Positions 23,993 through 35,011 of a stretch of 64,000 bases of DNA are shown here, in pieces. A model generated the notes under the pieces. The model was not told the DNA's origin. It worked only from the letters and a program-made list of their open reading frames with translations, and searched no databases. This DNA comes from Wurfbainia villosa (taxonomy: Eukaryota; Streptophyta; Magnoliopsida; Zingiberales; Zingiberaceae): NCBI GenBank assembly GCA_025175895.1, contig CM046000.1, positions 66,058,720-66,122,719 on the forward strand. The letters are read 5' to 3'. Every line of letters begins with the position of its first letter. The stretch's first letter is position 1. The translations under genes and the position numbers were made by a program.

Positions 23993-25336
23993 ATCCCCAA
24001 GGAGTATCTAGTGAACCCAATAGGCAAGAACTTATTTTGGGTTCCAAAATCCATCCTTAAGGGTTAGGATAACCCTAGGGTAGTCAACCATATGCAATTG
24101 ACCTATATCATATTTTGGTTGACTTAGGATGACGGGACAACATTTTTAGAATAGTGTTGGGTGATGATAACTTGCCCATAAATAGATAATAATGCTTAAA
24201 TCATTATGATTAATGTAATTGTTACACATGTTTGCAATCATAATTTATGATATTGATATTTGGCACATAATCATGGGAAATATGTTTGAATCATGCTTTA
24301 GGTGATACTTTGTTTATTATCATGACATAATACCTAATGCATGATAACAACTCAATGAATACATGTGTTTAATGATCATAATGTAAAATTAATTCATATA
24401 TGTCTTTGTGATCATGTAGAGTGTTAGGATGATACTTAACCATGATAGAATTGCATGAATATAATGGTTAAGTATGTATAAATACCCCCTAGGATACATC
24501 TCACACTCACCATAGGCTACTTTGATTGAAAACTTAGCATGGGTGAGACGTTAGGATGATACAAATGTCCACTAATGCCTATGACATTTAGATGGTCATT
24601 TAAAGTATCAAAATAGCAATAATAGACCAATCATGGGGAAGGCTTATGTTTAATTCATAGACATATTGCCCAAAGATCATGGTTGGATATTTCATATGTT
24701 TTCAAAACAATTTCTTAATCTAAAATCTATGTATTCATGTTTTGGAACAATTGGAACCAAAACTAGGTGTTAAACATAATACTAGAATGGTCAAAAACCT
24801 AGTGATTTTGAAACCTTTAGGATTTTTGACAAAAACGTGAAAATATGATGATTTTTCATGAAAAATTATTTTTCACTGATAAAGAACCTTACAAGATATA
24901 TGTTCCCAAAATTTCATGATTTTTTGAATTTTCTGTAATTTTTAACGCATTTCTGAAATTCAGTTTGAAAATCAGAATTTTCTGAAAACTACGTGCCAGT
25001 CGACTGGTAGTCTGAACCAGTCGACTGGTGGCCTGTAAATCAGAATAGTAATGGCCGAATTCAGTTTTTAAACTAATTTTTGGTATTTTTCTTATATTAG
25101 ACTTGATGACATGAGTTTATAACTTAGTGTTAATCTTTTGATGGTGTTAAAGGGGGAGAATTGATTATGTTTAAGTAAATTATGATAGGGGGAGAAAATT
25201 GAGAAATTTGTAGAGAGAGTTTCATGGATTAAGGGGGAGTTGCATGTTCCTATATCATGTTTATGTTTACATGCTTTCTTAGCTTAAAATTTTATATCAA
25301 ATGTTTTTACCTAACTTAAACGGATTGCCACACATC
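23993..25336 (+). other. R4 post-gag non-coding region
   Basis: About 1.34 kb in which no pol domain is recognisable in any frame. Just after gag, PKEYLVNPIGKNLFWVPKS-like codons remain, resembling the gag-pol linker of Sireviruses, so pol seems to have been lost from this point. The rest is AT-rich. It has two CAGTCGACTGG palindromes (about 24998-25030) and three GGGGGAG tracts near 25149-25160, 25187-25198 and 25231-25239. Confidence 0.8.
25149..25239 (+). promoter_or_regulatory. R4 upstream polypurine tracts (three)
   Basis: AAAGGGGGAGAA (25149-25160), AGGGGGAGAAAA (25187-25198) and AAGGGGGAG (25231-25239) repeat the sequence of the LTR-proximal tract. Multiple conserved polypurine tracts are a described Sirevirus feature and may prime plus-strand synthesis at extra sites. 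Confidence 0.75.
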
Positions 25337-25350
25337 AAAAAGGGGGAGAT
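25337..25350 (+). promoter_or_regulatory. R4 LTR-proximal polypurine tract
   Basis: AAAAAGGGGGAGAT directly precedes the 3' LTR start TGTTAGGG. Confidence 0.9.
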
Positions 25351-26618
25351 TGTTAGGGCAATCTCTTGCCATGATAAGGTTTTGATGTGTGTGGCAAAGG
25401 GTTTAAGTTAGTTTGCTATGTTGATTTGATATGTGCGTTGAAGTCATGCAGGGCTTAGTAATTCGCACATGGAGCCTTGGCGGGTTCACCACTCACAACC
25501 TCGTGCCTGAGTTGGAGAAGGAGCATTGCAGAGCCATGCGCTTGATGCTGCCGAGGGACCGCCAGACGAGATGACTTGAAGCGAAGCCAAGGAAGCAGAC
25601 TTCGGAGGCATGAGACAAGAAGGAGCATTGTAGAGTCGTGCGCCTGATGCTGCCAAGGGACGTGGCCGCGGACGAAGAGAGTTTCGGCGAGGGACTTCGA
25701 GTGAGATGAGAGAATGAGTGAAATGTAAGTAGCTCATTAGGTGAACTTGGCCGAATGGCTGAGTGTCGGAAACTTGACCGCAAGGGTTAAGGTTTATCCG
25801 ACCGCCGAAAGCTCAAACTAATGTTAAGTTTGAGTTTCACATTAAGATCACGACCGCCATGGAATGGCGATCGCTTCCGAAGTCGATTGGGATCGACCGT
25901 TTAAATCACCAATCGTTGATCACCGATCACGCGGCATGGGTAGTCAATTGATGGCTTGATCAGTCGACTGCCAAGAGACGGCAGTCGACTGATGGCACTG
26001 TGCACGGGCATAGAGTGGAGTCGACCTCGTTGAGGACTCAACTGATTGACATCAGTTGACTGATGGGTGCCATCAGTCGACTGATGCCAATACCGTTGGA
26101 TGGAATCCAACGTGGAAAGCAGCCGTTATTGGGCAACGGCTACAAGACCAGTCGACTGATGGGTGCCATCAGTCGACTGCTCCTGTGTCAACGGGAAGAA
26201 ACCCTCTTCCTCTATAGAAAGAAAGGGGATGGGGCTTTGGGTGGTTAATGCTTGAACGCCCAACTACTCCCAAAGTGCCCTAAACGATTTCCCACTCTTC
26301 TACTTGCTCTAATCTTCATTCCATTGTAGAAGAGTGATCTTTGTGTAAAAGGGGTTACCTCCACCTAGCTTTGTGCAAAGGAGAGATCTAGTGGATAGAT
26401 TGCGGAGTGATTCACTGTGGAAGAATCGGACCGTGGATTAGCGGCGTAGCTGTGAACCACGTTACATCTCGTGTTTGTATTGCTCGTTTATATTTTGCTT
26501 GTCTTTATTTATATTTGCATATTCCACTTGCGCTAATGTTTTGTAGACGAGCAAAATACGGCATCCTACGACAAAGAGCTATTCACCCCCCTCTAGCCGA
26601 CCAACCGATCTCCCAACA
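25351..26618 (+). repeat. R4 3' LTR
   Basis: This 1268-bp LTR holds five exact CAGTCGACTG palindromes (25961-25970, 25982-25991, 26074-26083, 26149-26158, 26170-26179), one within the 16-bp palindrome CATCAGTCGACTGATG (26071-26086) also found at 501-537. None of these is intact in the 5' LTR. Confidence 0.95.
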
Positions 26619-27401
26619 GAGTTTCCTAAGCACAACTAATTCGTCGTCGTGCTAACGATTTGAGCGATCGCTTGAACAAACTATTTGTTGTAGCAACCAA
26701 GCTCTTCTAGTCGGTTAGCCGCGGAAGAGACGACGGACGGATCGCCGGTTTTTGTGTTTATCTTTTGGGTCCATGATTATACAAATACATATGGATGTAG
26801 ACATGTATAATCAACTAATATAAACATATTAATAAAAATATTCAAAGATCAATAATAAAACATGTAAATCTTTTATACCTCTCGATCTTCTATCGTATGT
26901 CCTAGCCTCCTTGTAGACTTTGTGTGGGCGAAGATCCTCCACAAGTTGAAGCTTCCTAGATCTTCGTCAATCAAAAGAAAGAAGAACTCTCCTTCCCTTC
27001 TTGCTTGAGCCAACCACCAATCCACAAAGGATTTATGCCGTAGGCCCCAAGAATAGAGAGAACAAGATGGCCAACCAAGGAACCGAACAAGGGAACAATC
27101 CCTAGCTCCTTTGTGCCCTCGGCCAAGAGGAAAAGAAGAGGAGAAGAGGAATAGGTTGAGTGCCGACCAACATAGAGGGAAAGGAGATGAAGGAGCCGGC
27201 CACACCCTAGGAAGAAGAAGAGCTCCTCTCCTATAGTTGCCGCCCACTCTCCTTGCAAACCCTAGCCGCCCAACCAAAGAGCCAAACCCTAATCTCCCTA
27301 GGGGTTCCTCCTTAGGGTTTCTTGCCACCCAAGCTATTGATAGGCAAAACCCTAATCTCCAAAACCAACCAACTTCTTAGCTTGCCGCCCACCTTAATCC
27401 A

Positions 27402-27411
27402 CCTTATATAG
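27402..27411 (-). promoter_or_regulatory. R3 TATA box
   Basis: CTATATAAGG on the minus strand in the 5' LTR, about 30 bp downstream of the 27-bp repeat array. Confidence 0.6.
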
Positions 27412-27440
27412 AGTTAGGCTTAAGCCTAGTTTTAATCTCC

Positions 27441-27645
27441 ACCGTCGGTTCTAGGGTTTTAATCTCAACCGTTGGTTCTAGAGATTTAATCTCAACCATC
27501 GGATCTAGAGATCTAATCTCCACCGTCGGATCTAGGGATTTAATCTCAACCGTCGGATCTAGAGATATAATCTCAACCGTCGGATCTAGAGATTTAATCT
27601 CCACCGTCGGATCTAGGGATTTAATCTCCATCATTGGTTCTAGGC
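27441..27645 (-). repeat. 27-bp tandem repeat in the R3 5' LTR
   Basis: Seven full units plus a partial one, with the same period and order as at 14815-15020. Units differ by one to five bases. The array lies immediately upstream of the TATA box. Confidence 0.92.
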
Positions 27646-28554
27646 TTCATGAGGATTATATTAGGCTACGATAGGGACCATGAGGAGGAGTTGGATCTTG
27701 GCCACCCGATGGATCGGAACCACACAAACTTGATCCTTCAATGATGTTCCATTCCACTAGAGAATCATCATTGAATTACCTCACCAACCCCATAAATTAA
27801 TATGGGCTCTATATATTATTCGTACATCCATCTCTCCGTGTTTAAGATATCGAATGTCCATCAATTAATTGATTTACTGACCAGTAATCAATTAACATCT
27901 AACTCCTCGAGTAGTACCACTCAACCTTATCATCATGTTGACTAAGTCAACCTGCAGGGTTTACATGATGAACCTTATGAGCTCCTCAAGGGGACATCAT
28001 CAACCTAATATATAGGACATGGTTTCCTCGTATAATCAATGACACACCATGTAAATAATATCATTTCCCAACTTACCAGGCATATTGATTTAATCCATAT
28101 AAATCTCACCCTTTGGTAAATCAAAGAAATAAATACTAAATACATGTGCCCATTATTATATCGGGATTAAGAGTATGTACAATATAATATTCGATGTCCG
28201 ATTCAATTATGTAGTCAGCAATAAATTGAATCACCTCTATGTCGGTCCTGCTCAATACACCTAAGTGTACTAGTGTAACTCTATGTTCAAGACAAAACAA
28301 TACCAAGATACACTACAACCATGCCAATGGTTTGTCCAAAACCATCTTGGTTGTGAGCCTCTACTTATATTCTACAAGAGACTGATAACATGATCTTTTG
28401 TACCACACCAAGCACCATGTTATCTACAATGTAAAGTATTAGACAATATGCACACATATAATAAATATAAAGTGCAAACAATGATCATGTGATTCTTATT
28501 TCCAAATAAAATTGTTCTTACGAAAGAGCTAGGCTTTCAGTATACATCCCAACA

Positions 28555-28792
28555 GAGGTAGCACATTGAATAGATGGTGCTTTGCTTTGGAATTTTCTAG
28601 GTGCTCCTCTCTTTGCTTCTTTGTCCATCTTGATTTGTCTATTGGCTTATCTTCTTCATCCCTAGGCACTTTGAAATCATTTTTCATGATAAGCATTATG
28701 CTAAAATCGGTTTCAAAGAATACCTCCATTCTCTTCTTCTACCATGAGAAATCCCCTTCGAATTTTGGCAGGTGGATGTTCCTTCTGGCCAT
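28555..28792 (-). pseudogene. R0 gag, N-terminal piece
   Basis: The ATG at 28792 corresponds to the R4 gag start. The frame reads RRNIHLPKFEGDFSW, meets a TAG where R4 has tryptophan, then continues as KKRMEVFFETDFSIMLIM and on to HHLFNVLP. It is cut by R3 at the GAGGT duplication. The next residues (QQEIN) are found at 13923, 14.6 kb away, which shows the two pieces were once contiguous. Confidence 0.92.
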
Positions 28793-28837
28793 TTTGTTTG
28801 CTTGTCGCGGAGGTGAGTTCGATGATGAGTTCCTCAC

Positions 28838-28847
28838 TCTGATACCA
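28838..28847 (-). promoter_or_regulatory. R0 primer-binding site
   Basis: The minus strand reads TGGTATCAGA, continuing as GTGAGG, two bases after the LTR end at 28850. It is complementary to initiator-Met tRNA, with changes in the distal part. Confidence 0.8.
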
Positions 28848-28849
28848 CT

Positions 28850-29132
28850 TGTTGGAGGATCGTGGCCCGGCTAGAAGAGGGGTTGAATAGCCCTCGATGT
28901 GCTCGATGTAATTCTCGCATATTAATTGTCTACAATATCATTAGAGCATCAGAAATCTAACAATAATACTAAAGACAAAGACAATCAAGCTAAAGCAAAG
29001 TAAAGAAGAAAGAGAAATGCTAACAATAGATGTAACATGGTTCACGACCCTTGTCGCTAGTCCACGGATGATTTGTAAGGTGAATCACTCCCTCAACCAC
29101 ATCACTAAACTTCTCCTTTAGCTCAAGCAAGG
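28850..29132 (-). repeat. R0 5' LTR, PBS-proximal 283 bp
   Basis: On the minus strand it ends GGGCTATTCAACCCC...CCTCCAACA, matching the terminus style of the R4 LTR (GAGCTATTCACCCCC...TCCCAACA). It is cut at 29132 by R5; the rest lies beyond the right edge of the window, after the right end of R5. The adjacent CAAGG (29128-29132) should recur there. Confidence 0.85.
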
Positions 29133-31248
29133 TGTTGTGTTCCCAAGGCACCGACGTGGGTGTTGTGTTCGAACATGTTTCATAAACAAGCACACAACAG
29201 AAGAAAAAACAAGTAATAAACTATTTATTACAACACACACACCACACACATGCAAGGATACAACATGTGTAGACATAATCGACATTTCAAATTTTGTAAT
29301 AAAAGGAAATTTATTCTAGTTATACCTGATGAATCACATGTAGCGGGAATGACATCAACCGTAGTGACCCTCTCTAGAACCGCCTCCCGCCTCTATCCAT
29401 ATCCACGCTGAGTATCGTCGGGATAACTTCACAAAGCCATGAGCCCTGACTTCACGAAAGGTACTAGCCTCGCGTTGAAGTCGTTGTGATCCAAGAGACA
29501 ATCACAATCTGAATCAAATTCGGATCTAAAAATGAGTTCCACGAACTCGCTTCTTGGAAGCGATTTTTATCAACCAATTGACGAATACTTGACCCTCCAT
29601 CTATGAGGATTGTCGGAGATCCAATCCCCGGCAAGTAGGTTGTTGTCAGAGCGCAAAATGTCGACAAAATGACCTCTCCATAAAGAGGAGAACAAGCCAT
29701 CCAAAATTGGACAGCTTGTTTAGGTGGAAGAGATGACCGGCCAAATCTTGGCTCGTTGCTCCTTATTCACCGGTGGCAAAAGGGGGATTACCAGAGGAGT
29801 TGGCTAAGGTTTCCAACACAAAAGTTATCCAAAAAAACCCTTAAGTTGTGTTTTTATAGAGAACACATTCTCCTAACGGTTATAGGTTCATAACCAAAAC
29901 CCGTTAACCCGCTCTAAAAACTTAAGTTAAAATAAACCAAATCGCATTAGTGTATTTTAAGTTAAAACGAACCAAACCAACTTTGGTTCATTCATTTAAA
30001 ACAAACCACTCCACTTTGGTTTATTTTCCACCATTGGATTAGAACCAAACCGATTTGGTTCATCCATCATGTCATTATAATACTCGGCCTATCCATGCTT
30101 CCGATGCGACTGAAATAATTTCACATTCGCTCTTTATTTGGTCCAACCAAACCAAGTCTCTCTCGATCTGAGAATCCTATTCTTGAGCTCGTTTTAAATC
30201 CTTCGGATTACGCTCGTTGTGCGTATGACCAAATAGGTTCCCGATTTATATTGCCCGTCTATAATTAACCATTAATTATAGAACGATCATGAGTGACACC
30301 TAGTGGTACATCATGATCCCCAATTAATCGGAAAATCAACAGTTGATCCCAGAACTTTTTCTGAAACCCTTCAGTGGCTAAAATGAATCGTGCCCCATTC
30401 CCTTCACTCATTATATACCCACTTGGTTCGGGACATAGTCTATTGTGTCAATCCCCACTAGGCTGACTACGTCACACCTAGCTCAAGTGTTTACATCATC
30501 GTCCTGTGGATTTTAGTTACTACACATGTATCCAAGAGTACCATACTCTAAACATGTAATTCTTTGGCTAAAAACTTTAGTAACAATCTGACGAGAGGCC
30601 ATAGGGTATACATCTCCATGCAAGGAGTGGTGAATTCTTTGTTGGTTATTCAAACACGTTCGAACACTTTGACTTATGCCCAATCATCTCAGGTCCACAT
30701 CTCCTCGGAGATGCTTACTTAAGATGTCAAAGCATAAGTCTCCGTGACCTAGATGACTTGAATACCTCAATTCGAAGGAATATCGGACTTAAGCTGCAGT
30801 AAGGACTTTATTGACATATCTGTATATGTAGAGAACCATATGAAGTCTTACAGCTGGTCATTCCAATGAACTAGTTACCATAACTAGCATGCACGATCAA
30901 CTCCGGACATCCCAATGTCTCCAGCCAGTGAGAAACAACTGCTTTGATAAACCAAAGAGTACACCTCATGCTAGTCTCAACAGAATCGATGGCGTCCAAA
31001 TGCATCAATTCATCGACTAGGGATAATTCCAATACATCACAATTACACATGTAGAGATACTCACTAGTTGTGATCCAATCTCAAGCTCTCTCATGCTGTG
31101 AATTGTATTGCGAACATTCAGTAAATGTGTTTAACATCCAATCAAATACATGAAAATATATATACCCAAATAGTGAATCTTTATTTATCAAATAAATGGT
31201 ACAACCAAAAGGCGATTGCCTTAGGACATCTCTCATATATTACTAACA
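29133..31248 (-). repeat. R5 3' LTR
   Basis: This 2116-bp LTR starts TGTTAGTAATATATGAG at 31248 and ends ...GGGAACACAACA at 29133, read on the minus strand. A TATA-like CTATAAAAAC is near 29849-29860 and the conserved palindrome at 30259-30281. Confidence 0.94.
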
Positions 31249-31262
31249 AACTCCCACTTGGC

Positions 31263-34200
31263 CTAATGCCAATCGCCACAGTACCCAATACCATAAGCTC
31301 TAACATGACACTCAAACTTACTTTGAGGTAAGGCCTTAGTCAAAGGGTCCGCTAAGTTCTTTTCAGTGGGAATCTTCTCAATTTATATTTCCTTCCTATT
31401 GATGATCTCTCTGATCAGATGATAATGGCGAAGCCATGTATGGATCGATGATGAGACCTTGGCTCCTTTGTCTATGCAATTGCTCCATTTTTGTCGCAGT
31501 AGACAAGTATTGCTTCAACAATGGTTGGAACCACACCAAGTTCAAAGATGAACTTCTTGATCCAAACCGCTTCTTTCCTGCTTCCGAAGCTGCAATGTAT
31601 TTTGCCTCAGTGGTAGAATCTACCACAGTGTCTTGCTTGGAACTTTTCCAACTTATTGTTCCTCCATTTAAGGTAAATACACAACCAGACTGAGACCTAG
31701 AATCATCCTTATCTATTTGGAAGCTGGCATCAGTATACCCGCGTATTACCATATCACCTTCTCCATATATTAGGAACACATCCTTAGTTCTTCTCAATTA
31801 ATTAAGGATTATCTTAACAGCCATCCAATGATCGATTCCTAGATTAGACTGATATCTGCTCATGACACTCAATGCATATGATACATCGGGCCTCATACAT
31901 AACATAACATACATGATAGATCCTATTGCGGATGCATAGGGAATCTTACTCATGCAAATCCTCTCGTCTTCTGTGCGCGGACACATAGACTTTGAAAGGT
32001 GTATCACATGCCTTATGGGAAGAAAACCATTCTTGGATTCCTACATGCTAAACCTCTTTAGCACTCGGTCTATATATGTAGACTGCGAAAGACCAAGTAA
32101 CCGTTTCGATCTATCACTATAGATCTTAATCCCGAGGATGTAGGTCTCTTCTCCCAAGTCTTTCATGGAGAACGTTTTGGATAACCATATTTTGATTGAC
32201 TGTAAGACAGATATATTGTTTCCTATAAGTAATATGTCATTGACATACAACATTAGGAACATGATTGCACTCCCACTAACCTTCTTGTACACACAGGATT
32301 CGTCTGGATTTTGTGAGAAATCAAACCTTTTGATTATCTCATCAAAACAGATATTCCAACTCCTGGATGCTTACTTCAGTCCATATATGGACCTTCAAAG
32401 CTTGCATACCTTGGTTTTATCAACCGATGTAAAACCCTCAGGTTGTATCATATACACATCCTCAAGTAGATTTCCATTAAGGAAAGATGTTTTCACATCC
32501 ATCTACCATATCTCATAATCATAATGAGCCACTATGGCTAGGAGCATCCGAATGAATTTAAGCATAGCTACTAGAGAATAGGTCTAGTCATAATCAACAC
32601 CTTACTTTTGACAATAGCCTTTCACCACTAATCTAGCCTTATAGGTAATCACATTACCATCCATGTCGGTTTTCTTCTTAAAAACCCACTTGCACCCTAT
32701 AGGCTTAATGCCTTCAAGTGGGTCAACCAAGTTCCAAACTTTATTTTCATACATGGAATCCATTTCCGACTTCATGGCATCAAAACATTTGTCCCTTTAT
32801 GAACTTTTCAAAACTTCTTCATAACTGGTAGGCTCCTCATCGTCAATGAGTAATACATTGTTTGATTCACTTATGAGAAATCCATATCTCTCAGGAATGC
32901 TGCGTGTTCTACCAGATCTACGAAGATGTGGTGTCACAATAGGTTCAGTCGATGTCTCATCACTATGAGTTATCGGTTGAGGTTCTTGACCTGGTATATC
33001 TTCAATGTCTATTAGAGTCTCTTGAACCTTCTCAAGTTTAACGCCACTCCCACTGTTTTCTTGCAAGAGAAACTCTTTCCCTTGAAACACAACATTCCTT
33101 GAAAGAAACACCTTTTGTTCTAAGGGATGATAGAATTGGTAATCCCTCGTTTCCTTAAGGTATCCAATAAATAGACATTTATTAGACTTAGCATCCAATT
33201 GGTCTGACATAGTCCGCTTCACATAAGCAGGACAATCTCATATCTTCAAGTAAGATAAATGAGGTTTTTAACTAGCCCATATCTCATATGGAGTAGTAGA
33301 GACTACCTTGGTCAGGACTCTATTTAGCAAGTAAATAGTTGTCTGAAGTGCATAACCCCAAAAGGACTTGGGAAGATTCGCGTGATTTATCATCGACCTG
33401 ACCATGTCCAATAAGGTCCAGTTTCGCCTCTCAGAAATACCATTAAGATGTAGTGTATATGACATAGAGACAATATACCATTATCCCTCAGATAATCTAA
33501 AAACTCTTGACTCAAGTATTCACCACCTCGATCTGATCGAAGTATTTTAATACTCTTGCCAAGTTGTTTCTCTACTTCATTTCTGAATTCTTTGAACATT
33601 TCAAAGGCTTCAGACTTGTGTTTCATCTATAACACATACCCAAACCGTGAGTAATCATCGGTGAAGGTAATGAAGTAGCTATAGCCTCCTAGAGCTTGAG
33701 TTGACATAGGTCTGTATACATCAGTATGTATTAGACCATGCAACTCTCCCATCGGTTCACCTTTTTCAGTAAAAGTTAACTTGGTCATCTTTCCCTTTAA
33801 GCATGATTCACATGTATCGTATGAATCTAATTCAAACGATTCCAGAATTCCACATTGGTGTAATTCAGACATGCGTTTCTTGCTCATATGGCCAAGACGA
33901 CAATGCCACATGTAGGAGTCTAATTGATTATCTTTTCGAGCACGCTTGTTGCTCGCTTCGATATTGAAAATGTCACTGGATACCTCTAACGTATAAATGT
34001 CATTGCTTAAAGTTCCAGTCCCATAAAGAACGCCATTTAAAGTTATGTAACAACAATTGTTACTAAAAGTTAAATGGTATCCATTTCTATTTAAATAAGA
34101 AATAGAAATAATGTTCTTTATCAATGAAGGAACAAAAAACAATTGTCCAGTTTTAAGATAAGTCCTATAGGGAGTTTCAACAAGTACGTTCTGATGGTGA

Positions 34201-35011
34201 GTGCAGCAACCTTTGTTCCATTCCCAACACGTAAATTTGACTCTCCCTTGATGAGTCTTCTTCTATTCCTTAGCCTATGTATGTTATTACATATATGTGA
34301 ACCACACTCGGTATCCAATACCCAAGTGTCTAAGGAAATAGAATGAGAATCAATAACAAAGATATCTGAAGAACATGGGGCATCAGATGCCTTATTCTTC
34401 TTCACGAACTCAAGATAAATCTTGCAGTTTCTTCGCCAATGACCCTCCTTACCACAATGATGGCAAGTGCCTTTTTGAGCTAGTTCTGCCTTTCTCACCT
34501 TCTTCTTCCCCTTGTACTATTCCTTTGATTTCTTCTTAGAACCTTTTTTTGAGGAATCAACTAACAATATTGTCCCCTGCACATGCTTCACAGAAGGCTA
34601 CACAATCTTCATCATGTTGAGCAGTACAACAGATGAACCTTCTTGCATCTTAGAGGTGAAGAGGAGCTTGGAGACTTCGAACCTTTCGGATCTCACTTGC
34701 TCACCAAACAACTCATAAAGATGAAAGACTATGGTATGAGCATCTATATGCTCATGCTGCTTCTGCAGCTCGGGTACCATCATGGCTAGCATGATGCAAC
34801 TCACTAGCTCAGAATCACTCACATATTTCTGATGGGACAACAATTGGTCCGGAGTTGCATTATCACTAAGACGGGCAGGAAGAGGCGCTTTAAGGACATA
34901 CGCAAGTTTTTCAGCCTTGAGAACAATTCTTAAGTTTCTAAGCCAGTCCAAGAAGTTCAGCCCAGTCAATTTATTCGAATAAAAAATAGAGCGCAAATTC
35001 AAAGACATCAT
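31263..35011 (-). pseudogene. R5 gag-pol polyprotein remnant
   Basis: The ATG near 35011 starts the family A Gag (SLNLRSIFYSNKLTGLNF). An internal deletion of about 0.2 kb at about 34620 joins EGSSVV to LLNM. Later pieces are a good CCHC knuckle (CHHCGKEGHWRRNC), a protease with DTE in place of DTG, and integrase with HTDVYRP, SDRGGEY and ISERRNW, so the Asp and Glu positions remain. Reverse transcriptase has YVND in place of YVDD, and RNase H (31797-31396) still shows YTDASF. Frames change repeatedly between 34142 and 31798. The family stop site is at 31263-31265. No enzyme would be functional. Confidence 0.9.

Larger units (their letters stand above)
21016..26618 (+). mobile_element. R4: Sirevirus-derived non-autonomous element (gag only)
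   Basis: This 5603-bp element is flanked by perfect GAGTT duplications (21011-21015 and 26619-26623). Its LTRs are 1256 and 1268 bp, starting TGTTAGGGCA and ending CCCAACA. The 3.1-kb interior has an initiator-Met primer-binding site, one gag gene, then about 1.36 kb without coding sequence and four GGGGGAG polypurine tracts, a Sirevirus hallmark. No protease, integrase, reverse transcriptase or RNase H motif is present in any frame. Mobility must have used enzymes from an autonomous relative. R0 is of the same family. Confidence 0.95.
13924..28554 (-). mobile_element. R3: family B Ty1/copia retrotransposon, interrupted by R4
   Basis: The span is 14.6 kb, or about 9.0 kb once R4 is removed. 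Perfect GAGGT duplications (13919-13923 and 28555-28559) flank it. The left LTR is 13924-15928; the right LTR is split into 20929-21015 and 26624-28554. LTR ends on the minus strand are TGTTGGGATG and ...GATTCCATCA (right LTR ...GATTACATCA). The internal region carries a gag-pol remnant with intact integrase and reverse transcriptase motifs. Removing it restores the R0 gag through HLFNVLPQQEIN. Confidence 0.96.
26624..28554 (-). repeat. R3 5' LTR, main part
   Basis: This continues the right LTR of R3 after R4; its first bases follow directly on the GAGTT duplication. With 20929-21015 it totals about 2018 bp. It carries the promoter (CTATATAAGG at 27411-27402 on the minus strand) and the 27-bp repeat array at 27441-27645. 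A minus-strand frame with a nine-residue period (VEIKSLDPT) over this array is only a product of the 27-bp repeat. Confidence 0.95.
1..29132 (-). mobile_element. R0: outermost Sirevirus-like gag-only retrotransposon, split by insertions
   Basis: Pieces of one minus-strand element are found at 28850-29132 (5' LTR end), 28555-28849 (primer-binding site and gag start), 13820-13923, 11683-12088 and 986-2529 (rest of gag and a post-gag region). The gaps are filled exactly by R3, R2 and R1, each bounded by a 5-bp target duplication. Removing them restores the same gag order as in R4. Once they are removed the internal region is only about 2.3 kb, with no protease, integrase or reverse transcriptase. 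Both outer LTR ends are outside the window or disrupted, so the full length is unknown. Confidence 0.85.

Noticed and set aside
27404..27634. Frame encoding a nine-residue repeat (VEIKSLDPT)
   Set aside because: It is the translation of a 27-bp DNA repeat, whose period is a multiple of three; the other copies of the array carry stops, and it lies upstream of the LTR promoter.
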